From positions 759,001 to 823,000 of the forward strand of contig NZ_LIVT01000003.1 in NCBI RefSeq assembly GCF_001905905.1: DNA of 64,000 bases. The letters are read 5' to 3'. The stretch comes from Streptomyces sp. CB02366 (GTDB lineage Bacteria; Actinomycetota; Actinomycetes; Streptomycetales; Streptomycetaceae). A program made the position numbers and the translations under genes. Below the pieces are notes generated by a model that worked only from the letters and a program-made list of their open reading frames with translations, had not been told where the DNA came from and ran no database searches. Positions 53,054 to 62,063 of the stretch are shown piece after piece (position 1 is the first letter of the stretch; the number at the start of each line of letters is the position of its first letter).

Positions 53054-54343
53054 GTGACCCTCAACAGGACGATCCTCGACATCCACATCCTCCAGACCGT
53101 TCCGCCGAGCAACCTCAACCGCGACGACACGGGCACCCCGAAGTCGGCGACATACGGGGGCGTGCGGAGGTCGCGGGTGTCCAGCCAGGCGTGGAAGCGG
53201 GCCACGCGCAAGGCGTTCGCCGGGCTGCTCGACGCGTCCGAACTCGGCATCCGCACCAAGAAGGTCGTGGAGGTCCTCGCCGAGCGGGTCCAGGCGCTCG
53301 ACCCGGCGATGACGCGGGCCGCCGCGCAGAGTCTGGCGGCGGAGACGATCACCACGGCGACCGGCTCGAAGGTCGCCGTCCCCGGCCGCAAGAGCAAGCA
53401 GGACGCGGAGGACCCGGCGGCCGAGTCCACGTACTTGATGTTCCTGAGCGACCGGCAGTACGACGGGCTCGCCGCGATGACGGTCGAAGGCGGCAAGGGC
53501 GGTGACCTCAAGGCGCTCAAGGACTACTTCAAGGACAAGGAGAACAAGACGCGGGCCAAGCAGCTCGTCCTCACCGAGCATTCGGTGGACATCGCGCTGT
53601 TCGGCCGTATGGTCGCGGACTCGACTGACCTGAACGTGGACGCCGCGGCCCAGGTCGCCCACGCGCTGAGCGTGCACGCCGTCGAGGTCGAGTCGGACTA
53701 CTACACGGCGGTCGACGACGAGAACACCGACGCGGAGACCGGGGCCGGGATGATCGGCACGATCGACTTCAACTCGGCGACGCTCTACCGCTATGCGGCG
53801 CTCGACGTGAACCGTCTCCAGGAGAACCTGGGCGCCGGGCACGACGACGGCCGGCCGGCCGAGCCCGTGCGGCGGGCTGTGACGGCGTTCCTCGAAGGGT
53901 TCATCACCTCCCTCCCCACCGGGAAGATCAACACCTTCGGCAACCAGACGCTGCCCGCCGCGGTGATCGTGAAGCTGCGCTCCCGCCGCCCGGTCAGCTA
54001 TGTAGCGGCCTTCGAGGAGCCCGTCCGGATGGGCGACGGGGGCGGTTTCCTCAAGGAGAGCTGCGAAAGGCTCGCCGCGTTCGTGCCCGACCTGGAGAAG
54101 AGCTTCGGCCTGGACGACGGCCCGGAAGGGTGGGTTCTGCGGGTCGGCAAGGAGACCGAGAAGCTGGCGTCCCTCGGGAAGTCCGTGAGCCTGTCCGAGT
54201 TGCTGTCCTCCGTGGGCGAGGCCGTCGTCGCCCGGCTGGCGTCGGAGGGCTCGGACGCGGGGCGCGTCGTCTCCGCCCGCACCGGGGACACGGAGGCCGG
54301 TGCGGGGGCCGACGCGGGCGTCATGTCGGGGTCCGGGGCATGA
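53054..54343 (+). CDS. cas7e: Type I-E Cascade backbone Cas7 (CasC/Cse4)
   Basis: Cas7e forms the six-copy filament that holds crRNA. The 429-residue protein begins ILDIHILQTVPPSNLNRDD and has VRRSRVSSQAWKRATRKAF, both typical of Cse4. A later GTIDFNSATLYRYAALDVN and the FITSLPTGKINTFGNQTLPA loop near residues 275-310 also match. It is slightly longer than E. coli CasC (about 360), with a Ser/Ala/Gly-rich end. The start is GTG 53054. The stop overlaps the cas5 ATG. Confidence 0.94.
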   Translation: MTLNRTILDIHILQTVPPSNLNRDDTGTPKSATYGGVRRSRVSSQAWKRATRKAFAGLLDASELGIRTKKVVEVLAERVQALDPAMTRAAAQSLAAETITTATGSKVAVPGRKSKQDAEDPAAESTYLMFLSDRQYDGLAAMTVEGGKGGDLKALKDYFKDKENKTRAKQLVLTEHSVDIALFGRMVADSTDLNVDAAAQVAHALSVHAVEVESDYYTAVDDENTDAETGAGMIGTIDFNSATLYRYAALDVNRLQENLGAGHDDGRPAEPVRRAVTAFLEGFITSLPTGKINTFGNQTLPAAVIVKLRSRRPVSYVAAFEEPVRMGDGGGFLKESCERLAAFVPDLEKSFGLDDGPEGWVLRVGKETEKLASLGKSVSLSELLSSVGEAVVARLASEGSDAGRVVSARTGDTEAGAGADAGVMSGSGA

Positions 54344-55098
54344 GTGTGCTGCTGCTGCGGCTCGCGGGCCCCCTCCAGTCCTGGGGGTCGGCGGCCCGGT
54401 TCACGCGCCGCACCACGGAGAACGCACCGACCAAGAGCGGCGTCGTCGGCCTCCTCGCAGCCGCCCAGGGGCGCAGACGGGACGCCGATCTCTCCGATCT
54501 CGCGGCGCTGGAGTTCGGCGTGCGCGTCGACCAGCCCGGCACCCGGCTGCGCGACTTCCACACCGCCCACCACAGCGACACCCTCAAGGCGATGCCGCTG
54601 TCGGAGCGCTTCTACCTGGCCGACGCGGTGTTCGTGGCCGCGGTGAGCGGTGAGGACCGCCTCGTACAGCGGTTGTACGAGGCGCTGCTGGAACCCGTGT
54701 TCCTCCCGTACCTGGGCCGCCGTTCCTGCCCGCCCTCCCGACCGGTCACCATCGCGGAGCCGAGGGACGTGGGGCTGGAGCAGGCGCTGCGGGAGGCGCG
54801 GTGGGAGGCGTCGGACTGGTACAGGAAGAAGCACAAGACGGATGCCCGGCGGCGCGGCAGGCCCGTTCCCGGCATGGTGCGGCTGAATCTCCTGCTGGAG
54901 AGCCTGCCGGGAACGGTCCCGGAGATGACGTTGCGCGACCTGCCGGTCAGCTTCGACCTGCGTCACCGCCGGTACGGGCTACGGGGGCTGCGGGGCGCCG
55001 AGGTCCGCGTACCCGTAGCGGCCGGAGACACGGCGCTTCCGCCTCCGCCGCACGAACCCACCGCCCTGCTCACTCCTGTCGCACCGAGGAGCGACTGA
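54340..55098 (+). CDS. cas5e: Type I-E Cascade subunit Cas5 (CasD)
   Basis: Cas5e caps the 5' handle of crRNA. The 252-residue protein opens LLLRLAGPLQSWGSAARFTR, a hallmark of the family. It contains TKSGVVGLLAAAQGRRRD and RLRDFHTAHHSDTLKAMPLS, and FLPYLGRRSCPPSRPV later. ATG 54340 overlaps the cas7 stop, and its own stop overlaps the cas6 ATG by one base, so the Cascade genes are tightly coupled. Confidence 0.94.
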   Translation: MSVLLLRLAGPLQSWGSAARFTRRTTENAPTKSGVVGLLAAAQGRRRDADLSDLAALEFGVRVDQPGTRLRDFHTAHHSDTLKAMPLSERFYLADAVFVAAVSGEDRLVQRLYEALLEPVFLPYLGRRSCPPSRPVTIAEPRDVGLEQALREARWEASDWYRKKHKTDARRRGRPVPGMVRLNLLLESLPGTVPEMTLRDLPVSFDLRHRRYGLRGLRGAEVRVPVAAGDTALPPPPHEPTALLTPVAPRSD

Positions 55099-55853
55099 TG
55101 TACCTCACCCGTTTCCGTGTGAACACCGGCCGGTCCGACGCCCGCCGTCTGCTCGGTTCGCCGCACCGCGTCCATGGCGCGGTGAACGCCTCGTTCCCCA
55201 CCCCGCCCTCCCGCGACGGATCGGGCCCCCGGGTGCTCTGGCGGCTGGACCGCAACGGAACTTCCGAGACACTGCTCTACATCGTCAGCCCGACCCGCCC
55301 CGACCTCACCCACCTGGTCGAGCAGGCCGGGTGGCCCGCCTCGGACGAGCCGGGGTGGACGACGTTCGCGTACGCCGATTTCCTCACCGCGCTGCACCCG
55401 GGCGACACCTGGGGGTTCAGGCTCACCGCCAACCCGGTGCACAACATCCGCCACGAGTACCTCAAGGAGGGGGAGCCGACGAAGCGGGCCGCACACCGGA
55501 CCCCCCGGCACCAGATGCGGTGGCTGCTGGAGCGTCAGGAAAAGGCGGGCTTCGAGATCGTCCGCAAGCCGGAGGAGCGGTGGCTGCTCCCGGTGGGGGA
55601 CGAGTACGAGTTGGTGGTACGGGACCAGTCCCCCTTGCAGTTCCGGCGGCAGCCGACACAGACGGGGGTCTCGGGGAAGGCCGGCAGGAACGGCGGCGAC
55701 GTGCAGATCACCAAGGTCACCTACGACGGCCGGCTGCGCGTCACGGACCCGGAGGTCTTCCGCCGCACGCTCACGCGCGGGCTCGGCAAGGCCAAGGCGT
55801 ACGGATGCGGCCTGATGACCCTGGCCCCGGTGCGGGAGGGGGGCGCGGCGTGA
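55098..55853 (+). CDS. cas6e: Type I-E CRISPR endoribonuclease Cas6 (CasE)
   Basis: Cas6e cuts the repeat hairpin to make crRNA and stays bound to its 3' end. The 251-residue protein starts MYLTRFRVNTG. His26 in HRVHGAVNASFP corresponds to the catalytic His of the family (His20 in E. coli CasE, by recall). The Gly-rich GLGKAKAYGCGLMTLAPV loop near the C-terminus binds RNA. It overlaps cas5 (TGATG) and cas1 (GTGA). Confidence 0.94.
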   Translation: MYLTRFRVNTGRSDARRLLGSPHRVHGAVNASFPTPPSRDGSGPRVLWRLDRNGTSETLLYIVSPTRPDLTHLVEQAGWPASDEPGWTTFAYADFLTALHPGDTWGFRLTANPVHNIRHEYLKEGEPTKRAAHRTPRHQMRWLLERQEKAGFEIVRKPEERWLLPVGDEYELVVRDQSPLQFRRQPTQTGVSGKAGRNGGDVQITKVTYDGRLRVTDPEVFRRTLTRGLGKAKAYGCGLMTLAPVREGGAA

Positions 55854-56809
55854 CCACGGTCGGACGCCGGGGCGCCTCCTCGCCCCGGGAGCTCACGCGC
55901 GTCGGGGACCGGCTCTCCTTCGTCTACCTGGAGCGGTGCACCGTGCACCGGGACTCCAACGCGATCACCGCCGAGGACGTGGACGGCGTCACCCACATCC
56001 CGTCCGCCACCATCGGCACCCTCCTGCTCGGCCCCGGCACCCGCGTCACCCACCAGGCGATGGCGCTGCTCGGCGACAGCGGGGCGGGGGTGGCGTGGGT
56101 CGGGGAGCACGGAGTCCGGTACTACGCGGGCGGGCGGGCGCTCACCCGTTCCTCGGGCCTCATCGAGGCGCAGGCCACGGCATGGGCGAACCGGCGCACC
56201 CGGCTGGACGTGGCGCGCGCCATGTACCGGCTGCGGTTCCCGGGCGAGGACACGACGGGCCGCACCCGGCAGGACCTCCTCGGCATGGAGGGCCGCCGCC
56301 TGAAGGAGTGCTACCGGCGGGAGTCCGTACGCACGGGAGTCCCCTGGCGCCGCCGCGAGTACCACCGTGCGGACTTCTCGGCCGGCGACGCCCCCAACCA
56401 GGCCGTGACGGCGGCGGCCCAGTGCATGTACGGAGTCTCCCACTCGGTGGTCGCGGCACTCGGCTGCTCCCCCGGCCTCGGGTTCGTCCACTCGGGCCAC
56501 GAGCGCTCGTTCGTGATGGACGTCGCGGACTTCTACAAGACGGAGATCGCCATCCCGGCGGCGTTCGACGCGGCGGTCGAGGGGACGGACGACATCGCGG
56601 CCCGGACCCGCCGCATGCTCCGGGACCGCATCAACCGGACGGGCCTGCTCGACCGCTGTGTCCAGGACATCAAGGACCTGCTCGGCTACGACGGCACCCG
56701 CGACACGGCCCAGGCGGACGGCGGGTCCTCGGACCGGGTCGCGCTCCAGTCCGACGGAGACGTCCTGGTCGAGGGCGGCCGCAACTACGGGGACGAGATC
56801 GTCTGGTGA
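55850..56809 (+). CDS. cas1e: Type I-E adaptation integrase Cas1
   Basis: Cas1 with Cas2 inserts new spacers at the leader end. The 319-residue protein has the catalytic set by position: Glu147 (GMEGRR), His214 (GFVHSGHERSF) and Asp224 (MDVADFYK). Length and the RNRTG-like C-terminal part fit Cas1e. It starts at GTG 55850, overlapping the cas6 stop. The residues look intact, so adaptation is probably functional. Confidence 0.95.
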   Translation: MTTVGRRGASSPRELTRVGDRLSFVYLERCTVHRDSNAITAEDVDGVTHIPSATIGTLLLGPGTRVTHQAMALLGDSGAGVAWVGEHGVRYYAGGRALTRSSGLIEAQATAWANRRTRLDVARAMYRLRFPGEDTTGRTRQDLLGMEGRRLKECYRRESVRTGVPWRRREYHRADFSAGDAPNQAVTAAAQCMYGVSHSVVAALGCSPGLGFVHSGHERSFVMDVADFYKTEIAIPAAFDAAVEGTDDIAARTRRMLRDRINRTGLLDRCVQDIKDLLGYDGTRDTAQADGGSSDRVALQSDGDVLVEGGRNYGDEIVW

Positions 56810-57180
56810 CCGTCATCGTCCTCACCAACTGCCCGACGGGCCTGCGGGGCTTCCTCACCCGCTGGCTGCTGGAGATCTCCCCGGGCGTCTTCCTCGGCGC
56901 TCCCTCCACCCGTATCCGTGACCTCCTGTGGGCCGAGGTCCGCGAGTACGCCGGCCAGGGCCGCGCCCTCCTCGCCTACCAGACGGACAACGAACAGGGC
57001 TACGCCTTCGAGACCCACGACCACACCTGGCACCCGACGGACCACGAGGGCCTCACCCTGATCCACCGCCCGAGCGCCCGCCCCCCGCGCGGATCGGACC
57101 CGGGGAGCGAGAAGACCGATGTTCCCCGCCAGGGCTGGAGCAAGGCGTCGAAGAGGCGGAAGTTCGGAGGCGGGAGGTAG
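56806..57180 (+). CDS. cas2e: Type I-E Cas2
   Basis: The 124-residue Cas2e starts VTVIVLTNCPTGLRGFLTRW. It has the family's ISPGVFLGAPSTRIRDLLW segment and HTWHPTDHEGLTLIHRP. The C-terminal extension (about residues 90-124) is basic, ending KASKRRKFGGGR, and may contact DNA or Cas1. Start GTG 56806 overlaps the cas1 stop. It is the last gene of the operon; a second repeat pair follows 60 bases later. Confidence 0.94.
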   Translation: MTVIVLTNCPTGLRGFLTRWLLEISPGVFLGAPSTRIRDLLWAEVREYAGQGRALLAYQTDNEQGYAFETHDHTWHPTDHEGLTLIHRPSARPPRGSDPGSEKTDVPRQGWSKASKRRKFGGGR

Positions 57181-57240
57181 GTGCGGCTGTGCGGGCGGAG
57201 ACGGGCCCCGCTGACTGGGGGCCTCTTCGTCGCTCAGCCG

Positions 57241-57330
57241 GTCGTCCCCGCGCGTGCGGGGGTGCTCCCGGGATCGTTATCGCCGCATGCATGCCTACGC
57301 CATAGTCCCCGCGCACGCGGAGGTGGTCCC
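57241..57330 (+). CRISPR. Two-repeat mini-array downstream of cas2
   Basis: GTCGTCCCCGCGCGTGCGGG plus GGTGCTCCC at 57241-57269 and ATAGTCCCCGCGCACGCGGA plus GGTGGTCCC at 57302-57330 are diverged type I-E repeats. The 61-bp period gives one 32-bp spacer. Orientation matches the main array. The divergence of both repeats suggests a relic or an inactive second array. Confidence 0.8.
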
Positions 57331-57494
57331 GCGATACGACGCACACCCCGTGGAACGCGGTAGCGCCCGACAGCCGTCAACGTGCGTAGCTCTCTGCCGG
57401 GTGCAAGGCGTGCTTCACGCATCCCCGTCGGCCGCCCCGCCACTGGGGGGACGTACCAGAACCTTGTCTCGGACATGGACGGAAGCAGGATGTA

Positions 57495-58052
57495 ATGACC
57501 AGTGCACCGGACTACAGCCAAGGCATCGACACCGAGCGCGCCCTGAAGTTCGCCGTGCAGCGCATTCGCGGGGAACGTGTCCAGCTCATCGAGGGGGCCA
57601 TCGAACCGGTTCCACCGACGTGGGACCACGAGCGCGCTGCGAAGCTCGTACGCCGTCAGATCGAGAAGCGGGTCGATGAACTCGAGTGCGTCGAAGGGTC
57701 CGGGAATCTGGACCTGCCCGGTTCGTCCAACTGGTACGTCCCCGACATCGCCGTCGTGCCGGAGGAACTGGCCAAGGGAGGCAGGGCCATTCTCCCCGAC
57801 CAGACGCTGCTGATCGTGGAAGTGACGTCGGAGTCGAACGCGGAGACGGACCGGGTCGTCAAGCGACGCAGGTACGCCGAGTACGGGGCGCCCCTGTACC
57901 TGCTCGTCGACCGTATCGACCGCTGCGTGACGCTGTTCTCGGAACCGGGGAAGCTGGGATACACCCGGGTGGACGGCCCCTACCCCTTCGGCACCGCCGT
58001 GCGGCTTCCGGCGCCGTTCGAACTCGACATCGACACCAGCGGGCTCGTCTGA
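57495..58052 (+). CDS. Uma2-family (DUF820) PD-(D/E)XK-fold protein
   Basis: The 185-residue protein fits the Uma2 family, which has a restriction-endonuclease-like core. Its motifs are an Asp in WYVPDIAVVP, Glu-x-x in LLIVEVTSESNAETDR, and a following Lys/Arg and Tyr in RRRYAEYGAPLYLLVD. Streptomyces carry many paralogs, and their substrate is unknown. It lies next to the CRISPR locus but is in its own transcription unit. The preceding 160 bases show only a weak purine-rich site before ATG 57495. Confidence 0.85.
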   Translation: MTSAPDYSQGIDTERALKFAVQRIRGERVQLIEGAIEPVPPTWDHERAAKLVRRQIEKRVDELECVEGSGNLDLPGSSNWYVPDIAVVPEELAKGGRAILPDQTLLIVEVTSESNAETDRVVKRRRYAEYGAPLYLLVDRIDRCVTLFSEPGKLGYTRVDGPYPFGTAVRLPAPFELDIDTSGLV

Positions 58053-58407
58053 ACCCACCACGCGAACCGTCGGGAAGGTCAGGTCGGGGGAAGCGGCATC
58101 GGGGGGACAAGCCGCTCCCCCCGAAGAGAACAGGGCCTACGGTCGGCCATCGCGGTCAGGGGGGATCACGCGTCGGCCGACCCCACAGTGAGGCCCCGTT
58201 CCGGCCCTCCGGGTCCTGCCAGGTCCCTTCGGGCTCGGTATCCATACTGCCGGGCGGGGGAGGGCCGGGGGGTCCGGCGAAAGACCTCGATGGCGGGGCC
58301 ATAGGTCCTTAAAAGCCCCGTCAGTGATCGAAAACGGCCGCCGGATACGGCCATCTGTGCGGATACAATCGCCCGATCGCACATGGGGCCGACGGGGAGG
58401 CAGGATT
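58053..58407. other. Intergenic stretch with probable promoter of the small membrane protein
   Basis: No gene seen in 355 bases. TACAAT at 58364-58369 is a good housekeeping -10 candidate about 40 bases before the next start, but no convincing -35 is at the usual spacing. A GGGGCC...GGCCCC-type inverted pattern was not found. Confidence 0.4.
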
Positions 58408-58572
58408 GTGGCCAAGGCAAAGACGATCATCATCTACATAGTGGTGGTCTTCGTGCTGTACACGATCATCCAGTCTCCTCAGCGGGCCGCCGAACTGGTC
58501 CAGATAGGGTTCGAAGGCATTTCCAGCGCCGCGCAGAGCGTCGGTGACTTCATGTCAGAACTGGTGAAGTAG
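58408..58572 (+). CDS. Small single-pass membrane protein
   Basis: The 54-residue product starts at GTG 58408, with GGGGAGG eight bases upstream. An N-terminal helix (TIIIYIVVVFVLYTIIQ, about residues 6-22) is followed by an amphipathic segment ending SVGDFMSELVK. It is the first of a pair with the Dabb gene 10 bases downstream. No family name is offered; such mini-proteins are conserved in Streptomyces, and a function is unknown. Confidence 0.7.
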   Translation: MAKAKTIIIYIVVVFVLYTIIQSPQRAAELVQIGFEGISSAAQSVGDFMSELVK

Positions 58573-58582
58573 GAGAAGTACG

Positions 58583-58876
58583 ATGATCCGCCATCTGGTC
58601 CTTTTCAAGCTGAACGAAGGCGTCGAGCGGGACGATCCGCGGGTCGTCGCCGGGGACCGGGCCTTCCGGGAGCTGGAGGGGCGGATCCCTGAGCTGGAGT
58701 TCTGGGAGTGCGCCTGGAACATCACCGACCGGCCGATCGCGTACGACTACGCCATCAACTCCGCCGTCGCGGACGAGGACGCGCTCAAGCGGTACGTCGA
58801 GCACCCGGCCCACCAGGCCGCCGCCGGGCAGTGGCGGGAATTCGCCACTTGGGTGATCGCGGACTACCCCTTCTGA
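58583..58876 (+). CDS. Dabb (stress-responsive A/B barrel) domain protein
   Basis: The 97-residue protein matches the dimeric alpha/beta-barrel Dabb fold: MIRHLVLFKLNEGVERDD at the start, DYAINSAVADEDALKRYVEH in the middle and a C-terminal WVIADYPF strand. Members include stress proteins and small cyclases; no catalytic function is evident. ATG 58583 has AGGAGAAG just upstream and lies 10 bases after the small membrane protein, so they are probably co-transcribed. Confidence 0.9.
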   Translation: MIRHLVLFKLNEGVERDDPRVVAGDRAFRELEGRIPELEFWECAWNITDRPIAYDYAINSAVADEDALKRYVEHPAHQAAAGQWREFATWVIADYPF

Positions 58877-58937
58877 CCACTCTCGCCGCCACGGTCGGCG
58901 CGTTCCCCCCGCTCGGTTCCCGGACTGGTTCCATCGA

Positions 58938-58960
58938 CCCCTCGCCCCTCGGGCGGGGGG
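58938..58960 (+). terminator. Hairpin terminator after the Dabb gene
   Basis: CCCCTCGCCC and GGGCGGGGGG form an imperfect stem around CTC, followed by TTCCTT, about 60 bases after the stop. Confidence 0.6.
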
Positions 58961-59100
58961 TTCCTTCGTGAGGTTCTAAACCCATATGCCCACAACACGG
59001 CACTATGTGGTGCTTGCGCATACTGCACATGTCTTGTGATGCTATGACCGCTTTTGACGGATGAGTTGACCGTAGTTGACCGCAAAGGGGTGGCGACACC

Positions 59101-59979
59101 GTGCCGGCCAGTACAGCGCCTCAAGTGCCTCCCCAGGCCGTCCAAGCCGTCCCGCCCGCCCAGGCCGAGGACATCCGGACCGAGACGCCCGACCCCTCCG
59201 CCCGGCCCGCCAGGGCCCGGGGCGCCGACACCCGAGCACTCACCCAGGTCCTCTTCGGCCAGCTCAAGAACCTGGAGCCGGGCACCCCGGAGCACCGCCG
59301 GGTCCGGGCCGCCCTCATCGAGGCGAACATCCCCCTCGTCCGGTACGCCGCGGCCCGCTTCCGCAGCCGCAACGAGCCGATGGAGGACGTCGTGCAGGTC
59401 GGCACGATCGGCCTGATCAACGCCATCGACCGGTTCGACCCGGAGCGCGGGGTGCAGTTCCCCACCTTCGCGATGCCCACCGTCGTCGGCGAGATCAAAC
59501 GCTACTTCCGCGACAACGTGCGCACCGTCCACGTACCCCGCCGTCTGCACGAACTGTGGGTGCAGGTCACCGGGGCCACCGAGGACCTGACGACGGCTCA
59601 CGGACGCTCCCCCACCACCGCCGAGATCGCCGAGCGGCTGAAGATCTCCGAGGACGAGGTGCTGGCCTGCATCGAGGCCGGACGCTCGTACCACGCGACC
59701 TCCCTGGAGGCCGCCCAGGAGGGCGACGGGCTGCCGGGGCTGCTCGACCGGCTCGGTTACGAGGACCCCGCGCTCGCCGGCGTCGAGCACCGCGACCTCG
59801 TACGCCACCTCCTCGTCCAGCTCCCCGAACGCGAGCAGCGCATCCTTCTCCTGCGCTACTACAGCAACTTGACCCAGTCTCAGATCAGCGCGGAACTAGG
59901 CGTCTCCCAGATGCATGTGTCAAGGCTTCTCGCCAGAAGTTTCGCCCGACTGAGATCCGCAAACAGGATCGAGGCGTAA
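59101..59979 (+). CDS. sigF: SigB/SigF-family RNA polymerase sigma factor (SigF-like)
   Basis: The 292-residue group 3 sigma factor has a Pro/Ala-rich N-terminal 45 residues. Region 2 has [20 protein letters not shown] and [19 protein letters not shown]. Region 3 has [19 protein letters not shown]. Region 4 has the helix-turn-helix [20 protein letters not shown]. In S. coelicolor, sigF (late spore maturation) is followed by its paralog sigN near tadA and upp; the same order here supports the name, from memory. Anti-sigma genes are not adjacent. GTG 59101 is used, with GGGGTGG upstream. Confidence 0.85.
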   Translation: MPASTAPQVPPQAVQAVPPAQAEDIRTETPDPSARPARARGADTRALTQVLFGQLKNLEPGTPEHRRVRAALIEANIPLVRYAAARFRSRNEPMEDVVQVGTIGLINAIDRFDPERGVQFPTFAMPTVVGEIKRYFRDNVRTVHVPRRLHELWVQVTGATEDLTTAHGRSPTTAEIAERLKISEDEVLACIEAGRSYHATSLEAAQEGDGLPGLLDRLGYEDPALAGVEHRDLVRHLLVQLPEREQRILLLRYYSNLTQSQISAELGVSQMHVSRLLARSFARLRSANRIEA

Positions 59980-60068
59980 CCGGAACGGGTAGACCGTCCA
60001 GAGAGCAGTTCTGACGGCATATAAGGGCCACACCCCCTGTTTCCAGGGCGGATTCGGCGCTGACTTGT

Positions 60069-60103
60069 CGACATGTCACTACAGCGCGTTGCCGACATGT
60101 GAC
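60069..60103 (+). promoter_or_regulatory. Paired motif upstream of the second sigma gene
   Basis: CGACATGTCAC (60069-60079) and CGACATGTGAC (60093-60103) are 24 bases apart. The pair also contains ATGTCAC/GTGACAT as an inverted repeat. It lies about 110-145 bases before the sigN-like start, in an AT-richer stretch, and is a candidate operator. Confidence 0.5.
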
Positions 60104-60213
60104 ATTCTGCTCGAAGCGCGTTTGCCGCAGCCCCGCCTCCGGTATTCAGGTGGAGGCTGCGTTCCTCCGATGGTCGCGGCCGCCGCGACCGTCCGCGACC
60201 TCAAGGGGGTGGC

Positions 60214-61080
60214 ATGTCCGAAGAACAGGGCAGCTCGAAGGTGCTCACGCTCACGAAGAGCGTGCCGGCACCCGCCGTGCTCACCAGCTCACCGGAAGCC
60301 ATCGACACCCGCACGCTGTCCCGCTCCCTGTTCCTGCGGCTCGCCGCGCTCGGCCCCGCCTCGGGCCCCGAGGGAACGGACAGTCCGGAGCGGACCTATG
60401 TGCGGGACACACTGATCGAGTTGAACCTCCCGCTGGTGCGGTACGCCGCGGCGCGGTTCCGCAGCCGCAACGAGCCGATGGAGGACATCGTCCAGGTCGG
60501 CACGATCGGCCTGATCAAGGCGATCGACCGGTTCGACTGCGAACGGGGCGTCGAGTTCCCCACGTTCGCGATGCCCACCGTGGTCGGCGAGATCAAACGC
60601 TTCTTCCGCGACACCTCCTGGTCCGTGCGGGTCCCCCGCCGCCTCCAGGAGCTGCGGCTCGCGCTGACCAAGGCCAGCGACGAGCTCGCGCAGAAACTGG
60701 ACCGCTCCCCGACCGTGCCGGAGCTGGCCCGCGCGCTCGGGGTCTCCGAGGAGGACGTGGTCGACGGTCTCGCCGTCGGCAACGCCTACACCGCCTCCTC
60801 GCTCGACTCCCCCTCCCCCGAGGACGACGGCGGCGAGGGTTCGCTCGCGGACCGCCTCGGGTACGAGGACTCCGCGCTGGAGGGCGTCGAGTACCGCGAG
60901 TCCCTCAAGCCGCTGCTGGCCAAGCTCGCCCCGCGCGAGCGCCAGATCATCATGCTGCGGTTCTTCGCGAACATGACGCAGTCGCAGATCGGCGAGGAGG
61001 TCGGCATCTCCCAGATGCACGTCTCCCGGTTGCTGACCCGCACGCTCGCCCAGCTCAGGGAAGGGCTCATCGCGGACTGA
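60214..61080 (+). CDS. sigN: SigB/SigF-family RNA polymerase sigma factor (SigN-like)
   Basis: The 288-residue paralog of the preceding sigma factor has an almost identical region 2 ([36 protein letters not shown]). Region 3 (VRVPRRLQELRLALTKASDE) diverges more. The region 4 helix-turn-helix is [20 protein letters not shown]. It starts MSEEQGSSKVLTLTK, with GGGGTGG before ATG 60214. The S. coelicolor counterpart SigN acts in the subapical stem of aerial hyphae, but the name here rests on position and memory. A 234-base gap separates it from sigF, so it probably has its own promoter. Confidence 0.82.
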   Translation: MSEEQGSSKVLTLTKSVPAPAVLTSSPEAIDTRTLSRSLFLRLAALGPASGPEGTDSPERTYVRDTLIELNLPLVRYAAARFRSRNEPMEDIVQVGTIGLIKAIDRFDCERGVEFPTFAMPTVVGEIKRFFRDTSWSVRVPRRLQELRLALTKASDELAQKLDRSPTVPELARALGVSEEDVVDGLAVGNAYTASSLDSPSPEDDGGEGSLADRLGYEDSALEGVEYRESLKPLLAKLAPRERQIIMLRFFANMTQSQIGEEVGISQMHVSRLLTRTLAQLREGLIAD

Positions 61081-61697
61081 CGCGTCCCGGCCCCGGGGCC
61101 CGCCGGGGCGCGGCGACGGCGGCGGCAGGGGAACCGGTACGTCCCCCTCCGCGCCCCCACCCCGCCCCGCTCCCCCGAGGCGCCCGGGAAGCCCCTGGCA
61201 GCCGTCCCACGCACACGTCGGGTGGCCAGGGGTCCGACAGCGGCCCGCCCGGCCGCCGGGCCGCGCTCACGGCCGGGCGCGCCTTCGCGACCGGGCCCGC
61301 CCGAACGGCCGGCCACCACCTCTTCCCCGCCGCTACCTGCCCCGCTCCGCGCGGGTGCGACGCGCGCCGGGACGTGCACCGCCCGCGGGGAGTCGTGGCG
61401 GGTTCCGCCGGGGAGGCCGGTCGGGGCGCAGGACGGACGCCTCCGCCGTGGGGAGTGAGGCGGCGGGCCGGGACGCACGAAGGCCGCCCGGGGCGGAAAC
61501 GGGGGCCGTCGCTGTGCGGCTCCGCGGTCCGTCCCCGTGCGGCCGGGTCGTGCGGTAGGCGTAAGTCGTACGGTCACGCTCTCGCGCGGACCCGCTTCCG
61601 GGAGCCTCCCGGATCACGCGGGGGTCGTACGGTCGCGGGTCGGTAAGGTCGCGCTCCCGAGCGGACGCGCTTCCGGCGACTCACTGCCGTGGGGGGG
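61081..61697. other. 610-base stretch without a gene
   Basis: Very GC-rich, and no frame has normal codon bias. Near the right end a partial duplication is visible: a GTACGGTC-containing segment followed by CGGACCCGCTTCCGG (about 61565-61600) recurs as CGGACGCGCTTCCGG (about 61660-61675). Confidence 0.45.
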
Positions 61698-61913
61698 TCA
61701 GCCCAGGGCGAGCCAGGCCACCGCGCCGAGGACGACGACGACCGCGATCACCGCCGCGATCACCCCGGCCTTCGGCCCGGACGAGGTCGCCGCGGGCTGC
61801 TGCCGGCGCTGCGGCTCGCCCTCGTCGACGAAGGCGCGGAACATCTGGGTGCTGCCCGCCGGATCGTGGTTGCCCTCGGGGCCCGGCTGAGGGGCGTGGG
61901 GGTTGTGTGCCAT
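61698..61913 (-). CDS. Small tail-anchored membrane protein
   Basis: The 71-residue product starts at ATG 61913: MAHNPHAPQPGPEGNHDPAG, then a hydrophilic Arg/Gln segment. A single C-terminal membrane helix (GVIAAVIAVVVVLGAVAWLA) ends it. This is a tail-anchored layout. A weak GGGTCCTGCCCC stretch precedes the ATG. No family is recognised. It is convergent to the sigma genes and divergent from the MarR gene. Confidence 0.72.
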   Translation of the reverse strand: MAHNPHAPQPGPEGNHDPAGSTQMFRAFVDEGEPQRRQQPAATSSGPKAGVIAAVIAVVVVLGAVAWLALG

Positions 61914-62063
61914 GGGGCAGGACCCTAGCGAACTCGGGCCTCCGGCCCAACCCCCGGGGGCCTCCGGCCCCCCGTCCGGACCACGGCGGCGCGCCCCCTG
62001 CCAGGGCTTGACCCGGACCCGGCGGAGGCTTTGGGGTTCCTTTACTTCTGCAAGGCCGTTTTC

